Assembly (NCBI RefSeq): GCF_030161255.1
Contig: NZ_BSPX01000013.1
Coordinates: 5,555-69,554 of the forward strand
Direction: 5' to 3'
Source: Zoogloea oryzae
GTDB taxonomy: Bacteria; Pseudomonadota; Gammaproteobacteria; Burkholderiales; Rhodocyclaceae
Length of the DNA: 64,000 nt
This document shows positions 25,217 through 34,202 of the stretch, one piece after another; positions within the stretch are counted from its first letter, which is position 1; each line of letters opens with the position of its first letter. Position numbers and translations under genes: made by a program. The notes beneath the pieces were generated by a model. The model searched no databases. It had not been told where the DNA came from and saw only the letters and a program-made list of their open reading frames with translations.

Positions 25217-27012
25217 ACGCATCCGAACGCATTGCCGACTGGCTGGCCGATCACGGCATCGAGCAGGTGTTCACCGTCACAGGCGGTGGCGCCATGTATC
25301 TGAACCAGGCCCTCGGCACCCATCCTCGAATCACGTGCACCTTCATGCACCACGAGCAAGCCTGTGCGATGGCTGCCGAAGCCTACGCCCGGGTATCCGG
25401 AAAACCCGCCGTGGTCATGCTCACCACCGGTCCCGGCGGCATCAACGCCCTCAATGGGGTGTTCGGCGCCTACACGGACTCGATTCCGATGGTGGTGATC
25501 AGCGGTCAGGTCAAGCGGGCCACCTGCCTCGACTACACCCCGGTACCCGGCCTGCGCCAGCTCGGCGACCAGGAAGGACCGATGATCGCCATGGCCCGGC
25601 CGGTCACCAAGATGGCCGAAAGTGTCGGCAGCCCCGAAGCCCTTGCCGACCAGCTGCCCCGCGCCTTCGCCCTGGCCACCCACAGCCGCCCGGGCCCGGT
25701 GTGGCTCGACATCCCGCTTGACGTGCAATCGGCCGAATGCGCGCCCCTGCCCGCGGCCCCGGCCCCCGCCACGCCGATTCATCCCGACCTGAGCGCGCAC
25801 TGTGCAGCCCTCGCCACCCGCCTTCGCGCCGCGCATCGGCCGCTGATCCTTGCCGGTACCGGTGTGCGCCTCAGCGGCGCCGGGAAGGCACTGCTCGACT
25901 TTGCGGAAGCCCACGGCATCCCCGTCGCAACGGCCTGGACGCACGACCTCATCGCCAGCGACCACCCCCTGTTTGCAGGCCGCCCAGGCACCATCGGCAC
26001 CCGGGCGGGCAACTTCTGCACCCAGAACGCCGACTGCGTCATCGTCATCGGCTCGCGACTCAACATCCGCCAGGTCAGCTATAACTGGGCCAGTTTTGCG
26101 CGTAACGCGTTTGTCGCCCAGGTTGACATCGACCCGGCGGAACTGGCCAAACCCTTCGTCCAGCCCGACCTGCGGATCGGCGCCGACGCCAGCGTCTTTC
26201 TCGGCGCCCTGACCCTCGCCTGCACCGACGGGCTGCCGGACTTCTCCCCGTGGGCCGCCTGGTGTCGCGACATCGCCCGGCGCTACCCCACCGGCGGCCA
26301 CCCGGCGAACGGCGCCCAACTCCACCCCTATGCCCTCGTAGAGCGGGTCTTCAGCCAGCTGCGGGACGACGACATCGTCGTCTGTGGCAACGCATCGGCC
26401 TGCATCCTGCCCTTCCAGGTGGGCCGACTGAAGGCCGGCCAGCGCATGTTCAGCAACTCCGGCTCCGCCTCGATGGGCTACGACCTCCCTGCCGCCATCG
26501 GCGCCGCGCAGGCCGCGGGTGGGCGGCGGGTCGTGTGCTTTGCCGGCGACGGCAGCCTGCAGATGAACATCCAGGAGCTTCAGACCCTCAAGACGCTCGA
26601 TCTGGATATTGCCCTCGTGCTCATCGACAACGGTGGTTACGCGTCGATCCGCCAGACCCATGAAAACTTCTTCGGCCGCATCGTCGGCGCAACCCCGGCG
26701 TCGGGCGTCGAGTTTCCCGACTTTGCCCGAATCGCCCAGGCCTATGGGCTGGATGCGGTCAGCGTCACCGCCGCCAACCTGCCCGACCTCGATGCCGCGC
26801 TCGGCCGCCGCGGCCCTGTGCTCATCGCCGCCCAGGTCGACCCCTTGCCCGGCTTCGAGCCGCGCATCAAGTCGCGGGCGCTCCCGGAAGGCGGTTTCGC
26901 CACCCCGGAGCTGGACGACATGTTCCCATTCCTTCCACCGGACGAGCTCGCCGCCGTGCGCACCGAGGCAGCCGCCATCCGCGCGCTGCCGCGGAGCGGA
27001 GCAGGATCATGA
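25213..27012 (+). CDS. TPP-dependent acetolactate synthase-like enzyme (YerE-like)
   Basis: 599-residue thiamine-diphosphate enzyme with the three-domain acetolactate-synthase layout. The N-terminal PYR domain has the activating glutamate in HHEQACAMAAEAYAR, the central domain is the DHS-like fold (~200-330), and the C-terminal PP domain has GDGSLQMN...DNGGY. In Yersinia the homologous YerE transfers an acetyl unit from pyruvate to a CDP-3,6-dideoxy-4-ketohexose, giving the two-carbon branch of yersiniose. The RfbFGH context makes that reaction more likely than branched amino-acid synthesis, and there is no regulatory subunit gene. Start overlaps the previous stop (ATGA). Confidence 0.85.
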   Translation: MNASERIADWLADHGIEQVFTVTGGGAMYLNQALGTHPRITCTFMHHEQACAMAAEAYARVSGKPAVVMLTTGPGGINALNGVFGAYTDSIPMVVISGQVKRATCLDYTPVPGLRQLGDQEGPMIAMARPVTKMAESVGSPEALADQLPRAFALATHSRPGPVWLDIPLDVQSAECAPLPAAPAPATPIHPDLSAHCAALATRLRAAHRPLILAGTGVRLSGAGKALLDFAEAHGIPVATAWTHDLIASDHPLFAGRPGTIGTRAGNFCTQNADCVIVIGSRLNIRQVSYNWASFARNAFVAQVDIDPAELAKPFVQPDLRIGADASVFLGALTLACTDGLPDFSPWAAWCRDIARRYPTGGHPANGAQLHPYALVERVFSQLRDDDIVVCGNASACILPFQVGRLKAGQRMFSNSGSASMGYDLPAAIGAAQAAGGRRVVCFAGDGSLQMNIQELQTLKTLDLDIALVLIDNGGYASIRQTHENFFGRIVGATPASGVEFPDFARIAQAYGLDAVSVTAANLPDLDAALGRRGPVLIAAQVDPLPGFEPRIKSRALPEGGFATPELDDMFPFLPPDELAAVRTEAAAIRALPRSGAGS

Positions 27013-28106
27013 CCGCGCCTGATTTCCCGTCCCTGCACGTCGATGACGACACCGATCCGACCTCAGCCCGCCGCAACGGCGTGCTGATCTTCGGCTGCGG
27101 GGGCTTTGCCCGTGACGTGCGCGCTGCCGCCGAGGCAAACGGCATTCCGGTCGTCGGCTTCGTCGTTTCGGCGGGCACCCCCGGCACCTGTGACGGCGTG
27201 CCCGTCGCGCCGCTCACCGGCCTGCCTGCCGGCTGGACGAATCTCCCACTGTGGATCGGCGTCTTCAATCGCGAAGCGGTGTCGGATTACGCCGCCATCG
27301 TCGATGCCTGCCGTACTGCAGGTTTTGCAACGCCGCTGCTGCCCCAGCAGTACTACGCCACGCTGGCCGAATCCCTGGGCTGGCGCTACTGGCTGGCCGA
27401 CCGGCGCGCCTACGCCGCGCACCACCAGGCGCTGACCGGCGTCTTCGCGCAGCTCGACGACACCGAGAGCCGCACGCGGCTCGCCGACCTCCTGCGCTTC
27501 CGGCTCGGGCAGAGCGCCACCATTCCCAACGCGCCCGACGCTGGCGCCCAGTATTTTCCCGACTTCCTGTGCGCGCTTGCCACTGAGCCGATCGGCTTCG
27601 TGGACGTCGGGGCTTACGACGGCGACACCCTGGAATCGGCCGCCCGGCATCTTCCTTTGCGCGAGGCCTGGGCGTTTGAGCCCGACGCCGACAACTTTCC
27701 CCGTCTCGCCGAACGTGCCCGCCACCTGACGCCCCAGACCACCTGCGTGCCCTGCGGCGCCTCGTCGATCAACGGCACGCTCGCCTTTGCCGGCGGACAC
27801 GGAGAAGCCAGCGCACTCGGCGCTGGAGGCAACACCCGCATCCAGGTCGTCAGGCTGGACGACTGCCTGCCCAATGCGCGGGTGGACTATCTCAAGCTCG
27901 ATGTGGAGGGTCACGAACTCGACGCACTGAGCGGTGCCGAGGCCCTCATCCGCCGGCACCGACCACTCCTCGCGATCGCCGGCTATCACCGCTGGGACGA
28001 CCTGTGGCGGATCCCCGAGTGGATCGCCGGGCTCGGACTGGACTACCGCCTGCGCTTGCGCATCCATGCCCACAACGGATTTGACGCCGTCTTTTACGCG
28101 TACTGA
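27009..28106 (+). CDS. FkbM-family methyltransferase with N-terminal Rossmann-like domain
   Basis: 365 residues. The C-terminal half is an FkbM-type SAM methyltransferase (FVDVGAYDGDTLESA; AFEPDADNF; DYLKLDVEGHELDAL), a family that O-methylates sugars. The N-terminal ~130 residues begin VLIFGCGGFARDVRAAAEANG, resembling the nucleotide-binding half of sugar acyltransferases such as PglD, and have no obvious catalytic tail. It overlaps the TPP enzyme by 4 bases (ATGA). Probably adds a late O-methyl group to the surface glycan; the target hydroxyl is unknown. Confidence 0.8.
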   Translation: MTAPDFPSLHVDDDTDPTSARRNGVLIFGCGGFARDVRAAAEANGIPVVGFVVSAGTPGTCDGVPVAPLTGLPAGWTNLPLWIGVFNREAVSDYAAIVDACRTAGFATPLLPQQYYATLAESLGWRYWLADRRAYAAHHQALTGVFAQLDDTESRTRLADLLRFRLGQSATIPNAPDAGAQYFPDFLCALATEPIGFVDVGAYDGDTLESAARHLPLREAWAFEPDADNFPRLAERARHLTPQTTCVPCGASSINGTLAFAGGHGEASALGAGGNTRIQVVRLDDCLPNARVDYLKLDVEGHELDALSGAEALIRRHRPLLAIAGYHRWDDLWRIPEWIAGLGLDYRLRLRIHAHNGFDAVFYAY

Positions 28107-28114
28107 GGTTCGCC

Positions 28115-29206
28115 ATGAACAACGCCATCTTCGAAAACCTCTTCATCCTGGAACTCGCCAACAACCATTGGGGACGGCTGGAGAGAGGCCTGCGCATCGT
28201 CAACGACTTCGCCCAGGTGGTCCGCTTCAACAACGTGCGAGCGGCAATCAAGCTCCAGTTCCGCGACGTGGATCACTTCATCCACAAGGATTTCCGCGGC
28301 CGCGACGACATCCGTTACATCAAGAAGACCCAGGACACCCGGCTCACCAAGGCCGAATACCGCACGTTGGTGCGGGCCATCAAGGAACGCAACTGCATCC
28401 CCATGGCCACCGCCTTCGACGAAGCTTCGGTCGATCTGTGCGACGAACTCGACCTGCCGATCATCAAGATCGCCAGCTCCGACATCAACGACTGGTTCCT
28501 CATCGAGCGCATCGCCGAAACGCGCAAGCCGGTCATCGTCTCCACCGGCGGCTCGTCCCAGAAGGATGTGGACGACATGGTGAAGTTCTTCGCCAATCGC
28601 AACATCCCGCTGGCGGTCAACCACTGCGTCTCCATCTACCCCAGCGAAGACGACGAACTGGAGCTCAACCAGATCGACTTTCTGCGCCAGCGTTACCCCG
28701 AGAACGTCATCGGCCTGTCCACACACGAATATCACGACTGGACCTCCTCGATGCTGATCTCCTACGCCAAGGGGGCCCGCACCTGGGAGCGCCACATCGA
28801 CATTGCCGAAGACGGCATTCCGGTCTCACCCTACTGCTCGCTCCCCCACCAGATCGACGAATGGTTCAAGGCCTTCCACAAGGCGATCGAGATGTGCGGT
28901 GGCACCGGCACCACCAAGCGGGTGCCCAAGAAGAAAGAGACCGAATACCTGGACGGTCTGGTGCGCGGCATCTATGCCCGCCGGGATCTGCCCGCCGGCT
29001 ATGAGTTCCACGTCCAGAACTCCGAGGAGGATTTCTATCTCGCCATCCCGCTGCAGAAGGGGCAGCTGTCGTGCCGCGAGACGATGAACGGGCTCAAGCT
29101 CACCCAGGGCGTCAGCAAGGACTCCCCGCTCACCATCGACGACGTGGACAGCCCCTACGCCCAGAGCGAATCCCTGCGCAAGCTGATCTTCAGCCGCGGG
29201 CTGTAG
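28115..29206 (+). CDS. NeuB-family nonulosonate synthase
   Basis: 363-residue NeuB/SpsE-type protein. FILELANNHWG at the start, KLQFRDVDHF, MATAFDE, IKIASSDIND and STGGSSQKDVDD follow the NeuB barrel order, with NHCVSIYPSEDDELEL late in the barrel. The C-terminal ~70 residues resemble the SAF/antifreeze-like domain. Canonical members condense phosphoenolpyruvate with an amino-hexose to give sialic, legionaminic or pseudaminic acid. No epimerase (NeuC/PseG) or CMP-transferase (NeuA) is present in the window, so its substrate is uncertain. Eight bases after the FkbM gene. Confidence 0.82.
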   Translation: MNNAIFENLFILELANNHWGRLERGLRIVNDFAQVVRFNNVRAAIKLQFRDVDHFIHKDFRGRDDIRYIKKTQDTRLTKAEYRTLVRAIKERNCIPMATAFDEASVDLCDELDLPIIKIASSDINDWFLIERIAETRKPVIVSTGGSSQKDVDDMVKFFANRNIPLAVNHCVSIYPSEDDELELNQIDFLRQRYPENVIGLSTHEYHDWTSSMLISYAKGARTWERHIDIAEDGIPVSPYCSLPHQIDEWFKAFHKAIEMCGGTGTTKRVPKKKETEYLDGLVRGIYARRDLPAGYEFHVQNSEEDFYLAIPLQKGQLSCRETMNGLKLTQGVSKDSPLTIDDVDSPYAQSESLRKLIFSRGL

Positions 29207-29247
29207 CCCCTGGTGCCCCGGTAGCCCCTCCAGCCCCGTTCCTGGCC

Positions 29248-30282
29248 ATGCTGCCCGACCCCCGCCACCCCGCCGTCCAAGGCCGCCTCGCCGAGCTGCT
29301 ACCGCATCTCGACGCGGCCGCCTTCGCCGGTCGGACGGTGTTGCTCACCGGCGGAACCGGATTCTTCGGCTACTGGCTGCTGAGCCTCTTCGATCTCCTC
29401 ACCCAGCGCGGCGTCGACCTGAAGGTGCGCGCCCTTTCGCGCCATCCGGACGAGTTCGCCGCCCGGTCACCGTGGCTCGCCAGTCGCCCGTGGCTCAGCT
29501 GGATCAAAGGCAACGTGCGCGACTTTCGCGACAATGCGCCCATCGATTTCGTACTCCACGCCGCGACAGACACCGACGCCGACGCCCACCGCCAACCCCT
29601 GGCGATCATGGACGACATCCTGCTCGGCACCCGCCACACCCTGACGCACGGCCACGGTGCCGGCGCAACGCGGATGCTCTACGTAAGCTCGGGTGCCGTC
29701 TATGGCCCGCAACCCACCCATCTCGAACACCTCGCCGAAGACACCTCCTTCGCCTGCGACGCCTGCCATCCCGGCAGCGCCTATGGCGAAGCCAAGCGTG
29801 CGGCAGAACAGTGGAGCCTGCAGTTCGGGCTGGCCCACGGCATCAACATCCCGGTTGCCCGCTGCTTCGCCTTCGTCGGCGCCGGTCTGCCACTGGACGG
29901 CCACTTCGCCATCGGCAATTTCATCGGAGACGCCCTCGCCGGACGCCCCATCCAGGTGGCTGGCGACGGCACGCCGCTACGCAGCTACCTGTACGGCGCC
30001 GATCTGGCGATCTGGCTCCTGCAGCTACTCGCCCGCGGCGAACACGGGCGCGCCTACAACGTGGGCTCCGACCGCGCGATCTCGATCGGAGAACTCGCCG
30101 AGACCGTCCGCCACACCCTCGCCTCTCCCCACCCCGTTCGCATCGCCCGGCAGGCCGCCGACAACGCCCTCCGCAGCCGCTACATCCCGGCTACCCAACG
30201 TGCCCGCGGCGAACTCGGCCTCGACACCTGGACAGCGCTGCCGGACGCCATCCGCCTGACCGCCGAAGCCCTCGCCACCTGA
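29248..30282 (+). CDS. NAD-dependent epimerase/dehydratase (SDR)
   Basis: 344-residue extended SDR. The cofactor loop TGGTGFFGYW is at ~34-43, a Ser-containing active-site strand is YVSSGAVYG, and the catalytic YxxxK is in SAYGEAKRAAEQ. A C-terminal substrate domain follows (RSYLYGADLA, YNVGSDRAISI). It likely reduces or epimerises a 4-keto group of the operon's nucleotide sugar, completing the pathway after the TPP enzyme or C-methyltransferase. The upstream part of the long frame is a shadow of the NeuB gene; the ATG at 29248 is the first sensible start. Confidence 0.82.
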   Translation: MLPDPRHPAVQGRLAELLPHLDAAAFAGRTVLLTGGTGFFGYWLLSLFDLLTQRGVDLKVRALSRHPDEFAARSPWLASRPWLSWIKGNVRDFRDNAPIDFVLHAATDTDADAHRQPLAIMDDILLGTRHTLTHGHGAGATRMLYVSSGAVYGPQPTHLEHLAEDTSFACDACHPGSAYGEAKRAAEQWSLQFGLAHGINIPVARCFAFVGAGLPLDGHFAIGNFIGDALAGRPIQVAGDGTPLRSYLYGADLAIWLLQLLARGEHGRAYNVGSDRAISIGELAETVRHTLASPHPVRIARQAADNALRSRYIPATQRARGELGLDTWTALPDAIRLTAEALAT

Positions 30283-30290
30283 GTCCGATC

Positions 30291-33200
30291 ATGCCCAAGC
30301 TCTACGACACCCCGCGCCGCCCCTACTACATCGAGGCCCCCGCCTACCGCCGCACCTCGGCCGGCATCAAGGTGCTGCACCTGCTGTGTCACGCGCTCAA
30401 CCGGATTGGCGAGAACGCATTCGTCTTCCCGACCGTCACCAACCCCGCTCTCGACACGCCCACGCTCTCCCCGGAGATTGAAGCCCAGCACCGCGAGGCC
30501 GGGCTTGAGCCGATCGTGGTCTATCCCGAAATCGTGCCCGGCAACCCACGCAACGCCGGATCGGTGGTGCGTTACGTCCTCAACCGCGCCGGCCTGATCG
30601 GGGGCGAACATGCCTTCGCATCCACCGAGCTGGTCTTCAGCTATGGGCGCAACATCGTGCCGCCGGGAGCAGATCCGGAGAACATCCTGTTCCTGCCGCC
30701 GATCGACACCCGCTGCTTCCACAACCTCGACAACCCCGACGATCACCGGCGAAGCGGTGTGCTGCTTTATCCGGGCCGACACCAGGCCGGCCTCGCGTGC
30801 TATCCCGAACTCGCCGCCCGCGCCACGCTCATCACCGCCAGCTGGCCCGAGACCCACGAAGAACTCGCCGCCCTGTTCCGCCGCAGCGAGGCGGTTTACT
30901 GCTTCGAATCCACCGCCATCGCCCTCGAAGCCACCCTCTGCGGCTGCCCCGCCATCATCCTTCCGTCGCCCTACTTCAACGGCGTCCTCCTGAGCGCCGA
31001 GGAACTCGGCAACGACGGCTTCGCCCTCGACGACAGCCCGGCCGAGGTCGAACGTGCCCGCCAGACCGTCGGCCGCATGGCGCAGACCTACCAGGCAACC
31101 GAAACCCGCTTCTGGCAACAACTCGAGCGCTTCGTCGCCCAGACCCAGGCCATGCCGGTGCATGCCTGCCCGCCCAAACCGGCCGACAGCCCCGCCCAGA
31201 TCGAAGCCCGCCAACGCTACGAAACCTGGCGCGCCCGCCGCACGCTGCAGGAGATCGACGCCCAGCTGCTCGCCGAGCGCATGGTGCTCACCTGGAAGAA
31301 CCGCCCGGGCATCCACCTGCTGATGGCCGTCCATCCGGGCGAGGAGAACCTCCTCGCCGACACCCTCGACAGCCTCGCCGCGCAGCTCTACCCCGAGTGG
31401 CTGCTCACCGTCGCCACCGTGCTGCCCACGCCGGATGGCCTCGGTGACATCCCCAACCTGCAGTGGCTTGCCCTGCGCGACGCCGCCCACATCGACTACG
31501 TGCTCGACGAGATGGCCGCCGCCTCGCCCGGCAGCTGGCTGGCCCGCATCGAGCCGGGCGTCACCTTCGAGCCGCACACCCTGCAGGTCGTCGCCGACTA
31601 CATCAACATCCGCCCCGACTGGCGCCTCATCTACACCGACGAGGACACCCGCGAACCCGACGGCCGCTACAGCCAGCCCTGCTTCAAACCCGACTTCAAC
31701 CTCGACCTGCTGCGCGCCCAGGCCTACTTCGGCAGCTTCGTGGTGGTCGCCAAGGACGCCTTCCTGGCCGCCGGCCGCTACGGCAGCCACAGCGGCGCCG
31801 AAAACTACGACCTCGCCCTGCGGGTGCTCGACCACGCCGGCGAAGCCGCCATCGGCCACATCGACCAGATGCTCGCCCACCTGCCTCGGGCCTCGGCGCG
31901 CACCATGAACCCGGCCGCCGAGAAGACCGCCCTCGCCGACCACCTCGCCCGCCACGGCCTCGACGCGGTGATCCACGACGGCGCCTCCTTCGGCACCCGT
32001 CGCGTGCAATACCGCTGGGCCGACGCGCCCCTCGTCAGCATCGTCATCCAGACCCGCGACCGGGAGGAATACCTGCGCCCGCTGCTCGACAGCATCGCCA
32101 CCCGCACCGATTACCCGAACTACGAGCTCGTCGTCGTCGATAACGACAGCACCGACCCCGACGCCGTCGCCTTCCTGCGCGGGCTGGAGAGCGACGCCCG
32201 CTGGGCCGGCCGCTGCCGCGTCGTGGCCTGCCCCGGCGAGTTCAGTCACGCCCGCGGGGCCAACACCGGCGCCGCCGCCGCCCACGGCGACTACCTGCTG
32301 TTCCTCGACAACGACACCCACGTCGTGCAGGACGAATGGCTCGTCCGCATGATGGACCTCGCCATGCGACCGGAAGTCGGCATCGTCGGCCCGCGCCTCA
32401 CCTACCCGGAAACCGCCAAGGTCCAGCACACCGGCTGGGTGCTCGGCCTGCGCGGCAGCGCCGGCAGCCCCTGGAACAACGACCTCGAGATCACCGATCC
32501 AGGCTACATGGCCCGCGCCCTGTGCGACCAGAACGTCAGCGCCGTGTGCGGCTCGGCCCTGCTCGTGCGGCGCAGCCTGTTCGAGCAGCTGGGCGGCATC
32601 GACGTCGAAGGCTTCCCGCTCTCCCACGGCACCCTCGACCTGTGCCTGCGCGCCCGCGAAGCCGGCAGCAAGATCGTGTGGACGCCCTACTCGATGCTGG
32701 TCCACTTCGACGCCATCTCCCTCAAGGCCCGCCAGCGCAAGCCCGACGGCATGCTCGCCGACCTGCTGGGCGCGATGGCCGCCAACGACCGCCTGCTCGA
32801 ACGCTGGCTGCCGAAGCTCGCCCACGACCCGGCCTACAACCGCAACCTGAGCCTCGCCGATCCCTTCAAGCCCGAGCATGTGGCCCCCATCGACTGGGAC
32901 ACCCACTTCCACGACCGGCCCCGCATCCTCGGCGTGCCGCTCACTGGCGGCGCCGGCGAATACCGCCTGCGCGCCCCGCTGCGCGCCATTGGCCAGGCCG
33001 GCCTCGCCCAGACCATGATCTGCGAACCGCCCAAGGCCTTCTCGGTACGCATCCTGTCGCCCGTAGAACTGGCCCGCGCCGCGCCGGACGCGATCATCAT
33101 GCACCAGCCGCTCGACGATCCGCAGACCGACGCCCTCGAAGCCTACAAGCGCTTCATGCCCCAGGTGCGGCGCATCATCACCATCGACGACCTGATCACC

Positions 33201-33914
33201 GCGCTGCCCAAGAAGAACTCCTTCTACAAGGCCGGCTTCAAGGACGCCCGCCCGCGCCTGCGCCGCACCCTCGGCCTCGCCGACCGGCTGGTGGTCAGCA
33301 CCCGGCCGCTGGCCGACATCTGCGCCGACATGATCGACGACATCCGGATCATGCCCAACTGCCTCGAAGGCGCCCTCTGGAACGACGTCGCCCCGCCGCG
33401 CCTGCCGCGCAAGAGGCCGCGCGTCGGCTGGGCCGGCGCCCAGCAGCATCTGGGCGATCTGGAACTCATCTACCCGGTGGTCGAAGCCCTGGCCGACGAG
33501 GTGGACTGGATCTTCATGGGCATGTGCCCCGAGCCCCTCAAGCCCTTCGTGCGCGAGTCCCACGGCTTCGTGCAGGACTTCCGCACCTATCCCCAGGCCC
33601 TGGCCCGGCTCGACCTGGACCTGGCCATCGCCCCCCTCGAGATCCATGCCTTCAACGAGTGCAAGAGCAACCTGCGCCTGCTCGAATACGGCGCGATGGG
33701 CTGGCCGGTGATCTGCACCGACATCTATCCCTACCAGAACGCCCCGGTCACCCGCCTGCCCAACGAGCCCGAAAAGTGGATCAGCACGATCCGCGAACAG
33801 CTCGCCGACCCTGCCGCGCTGCAGCACGCCGGGCGCCTGCTGCAGGCCTGGGTGCGCGACGGCTACATCCTCGAAAACCACGCCACAAGCTGGTTTGCGG
33901 CCTACGGCCCCTGA
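30291..33914 (+). CDS. Large multi-domain glycosyltransferase (FgtA/RfbC-like)
   Basis: 1207 residues, cytoplasmic. Residues 1-~300 form a GT-B-like segment (FESTAIALEATLCGCPAI). At ~340-560 there is a first GT-A-like segment (YTDEDTREPDG). At ~580-860 there is a clear GT2 domain (VSIVIQTRDREEYLRPLL; VDNDSTDPDA; LFLDNDTHV). The C-terminal ~900-1207 is GT4-like (GWAGAQQHLGDLELI; FNECKSNLRLLEYGAMGWPVI). The same assembly occurs in ~1200-residue RfbC/FgtA proteins encoded beside fliC in pseudomonads, where they glycosylate flagellin. Here it is the last gene of the sugar operon and lies 288 bases before fliC. LPS glycan assembly is the alternative. Confidence 0.85.
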   Translation: MPKLYDTPRRPYYIEAPAYRRTSAGIKVLHLLCHALNRIGENAFVFPTVTNPALDTPTLSPEIEAQHREAGLEPIVVYPEIVPGNPRNAGSVVRYVLNRAGLIGGEHAFASTELVFSYGRNIVPPGADPENILFLPPIDTRCFHNLDNPDDHRRSGVLLYPGRHQAGLACYPELAARATLITASWPETHEELAALFRRSEAVYCFESTAIALEATLCGCPAIILPSPYFNGVLLSAEELGNDGFALDDSPAEVERARQTVGRMAQTYQATETRFWQQLERFVAQTQAMPVHACPPKPADSPAQIEARQRYETWRARRTLQEIDAQLLAERMVLTWKNRPGIHLLMAVHPGEENLLADTLDSLAAQLYPEWLLTVATVLPTPDGLGDIPNLQWLALRDAAHIDYVLDEMAAASPGSWLARIEPGVTFEPHTLQVVADYINIRPDWRLIYTDEDTREPDGRYSQPCFKPDFNLDLLRAQAYFGSFVVVAKDAFLAAGRYGSHSGAENYDLALRVLDHAGEAAIGHIDQMLAHLPRASARTMNPAAEKTALADHLARHGLDAVIHDGASFGTRRVQYRWADAPLVSIVIQTRDREEYLRPLLDSIATRTDYPNYELVVVDNDSTDPDAVAFLRGLESDARWAGRCRVVACPGEFSHARGANTGAAAAHGDYLLFLDNDTHVVQDEWLVRMMDLAMRPEVGIVGPRLTYPETAKVQHTGWVLGLRGSAGSPWNNDLEITDPGYMARALCDQNVSAVCGSALLVRRSLFEQLGGIDVEGFPLSHGTLDLCLRAREAGSKIVWTPYSMLVHFDAISLKARQRKPDGMLADLLGAMAANDRLLERWLPKLAHDPAYNRNLSLADPFKPEHVAPIDWDTHFHDRPRILGVPLTGGAGEYRLRAPLRAIGQAGLAQTMICEPPKAFSVRILSPVELARAAPDAIIMHQPLDDPQTDALEAYKRFMPQVRRIITIDDLITALPKKNSFYKAGFKDARPRLRRTLGLADRLVVSTRPLADICADMIDDIRIMPNCLEGALWNDVAPPRLPRKRPRVGWAGAQQHLGDLELIYPVVEALADEVDWIFMGMCPEPLKPFVRESHGFVQDFRTYPQALARLDLDLAIAPLEIHAFNECKSNLRLLEYGAMGWPVICTDIYPYQNAPVTRLPNEPEKWISTIREQLADPAALQHAGRLLQAWVRDGYILENHATSWFAAYGP

Positions 33915-33947
33915 AGGGCATCGCCCCCACCCCGAAAGCATATCGAC

Positions 33948-33972
33948 AACCGGCCGGAAAACCGCGCCGGTT
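33948..33972 (+). terminator. Probable terminator of the sugar operon
   Basis: AACCGGC (33948-33954) pairs with GCCGGTT (33966-33972) around an 11-base loop and is followed by CGTGATTTTTGG. It lies 34 bases after the glycosyltransferase stop and just before the flagellin promoter. Confidence 0.5.
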
Positions 33973-33987
33973 CGTGATTTTTGGTGC

Positions 33988-34014
33988 TAAAGCTTTGATT
34001 TTCTGAGCCGCTAT
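33988..34014 (+). promoter_or_regulatory. Sigma-28 promoter of flagellin
   Basis: TAAAGCTT, 11 bases, then GCCGCTAT matches the FliA consensus TAAAGTTT-N11-GCCGATAA with three substitutions and exact spacing. The expected start is near 34021, leaving a ~180-base leader. A small GCGG-TAAT-CCGC hairpin (34025-34036) would sit at the very 5' end of the mRNA. Confidence 0.8.
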
Positions 34015-34202
34015 CAAAAGCCAAGCGGTAATCCGCAGAAAAAACGCAAAGCACACGAAAACGAAAATGTCAACATTTCTTCTAAAGTAGCGCCAGCCAA
34101 CTCCGTTAATGAATTCAACGGCGGTTGCCTTACACACACCGGGCAAGGCGAACCAAAGTTAAGCCTCGTCGCTTATCTTGAACGGAATTAAGGAGAACCA
34201 AA

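Noticed and set aside
25213..27012. Annotating the TPP enzyme as acetolactate synthase IlvB
   Set aside because: No small subunit or branched-chain amino-acid genes are present. Its four-base overlaps on both sides tie it to the sugar operon.
29472..30290. Extending the large glycosyltransferase to 1480 residues
   Set aside because: The added N-terminal part is an Arg/Pro/His-rich shadow of the SDR gene, which is read in another frame. The ATG at 30291 starts directly after the SDR stop.
30180..33941. 1253-residue open frame on the minus strand opposite the large glycosyltransferase
   Set aside because: Composition is dominated by Gly, Ala, Val, His and Gln with no recognisable motif. It is the antisense shadow of a high-GC gene whose plus-strand product has clear domains.
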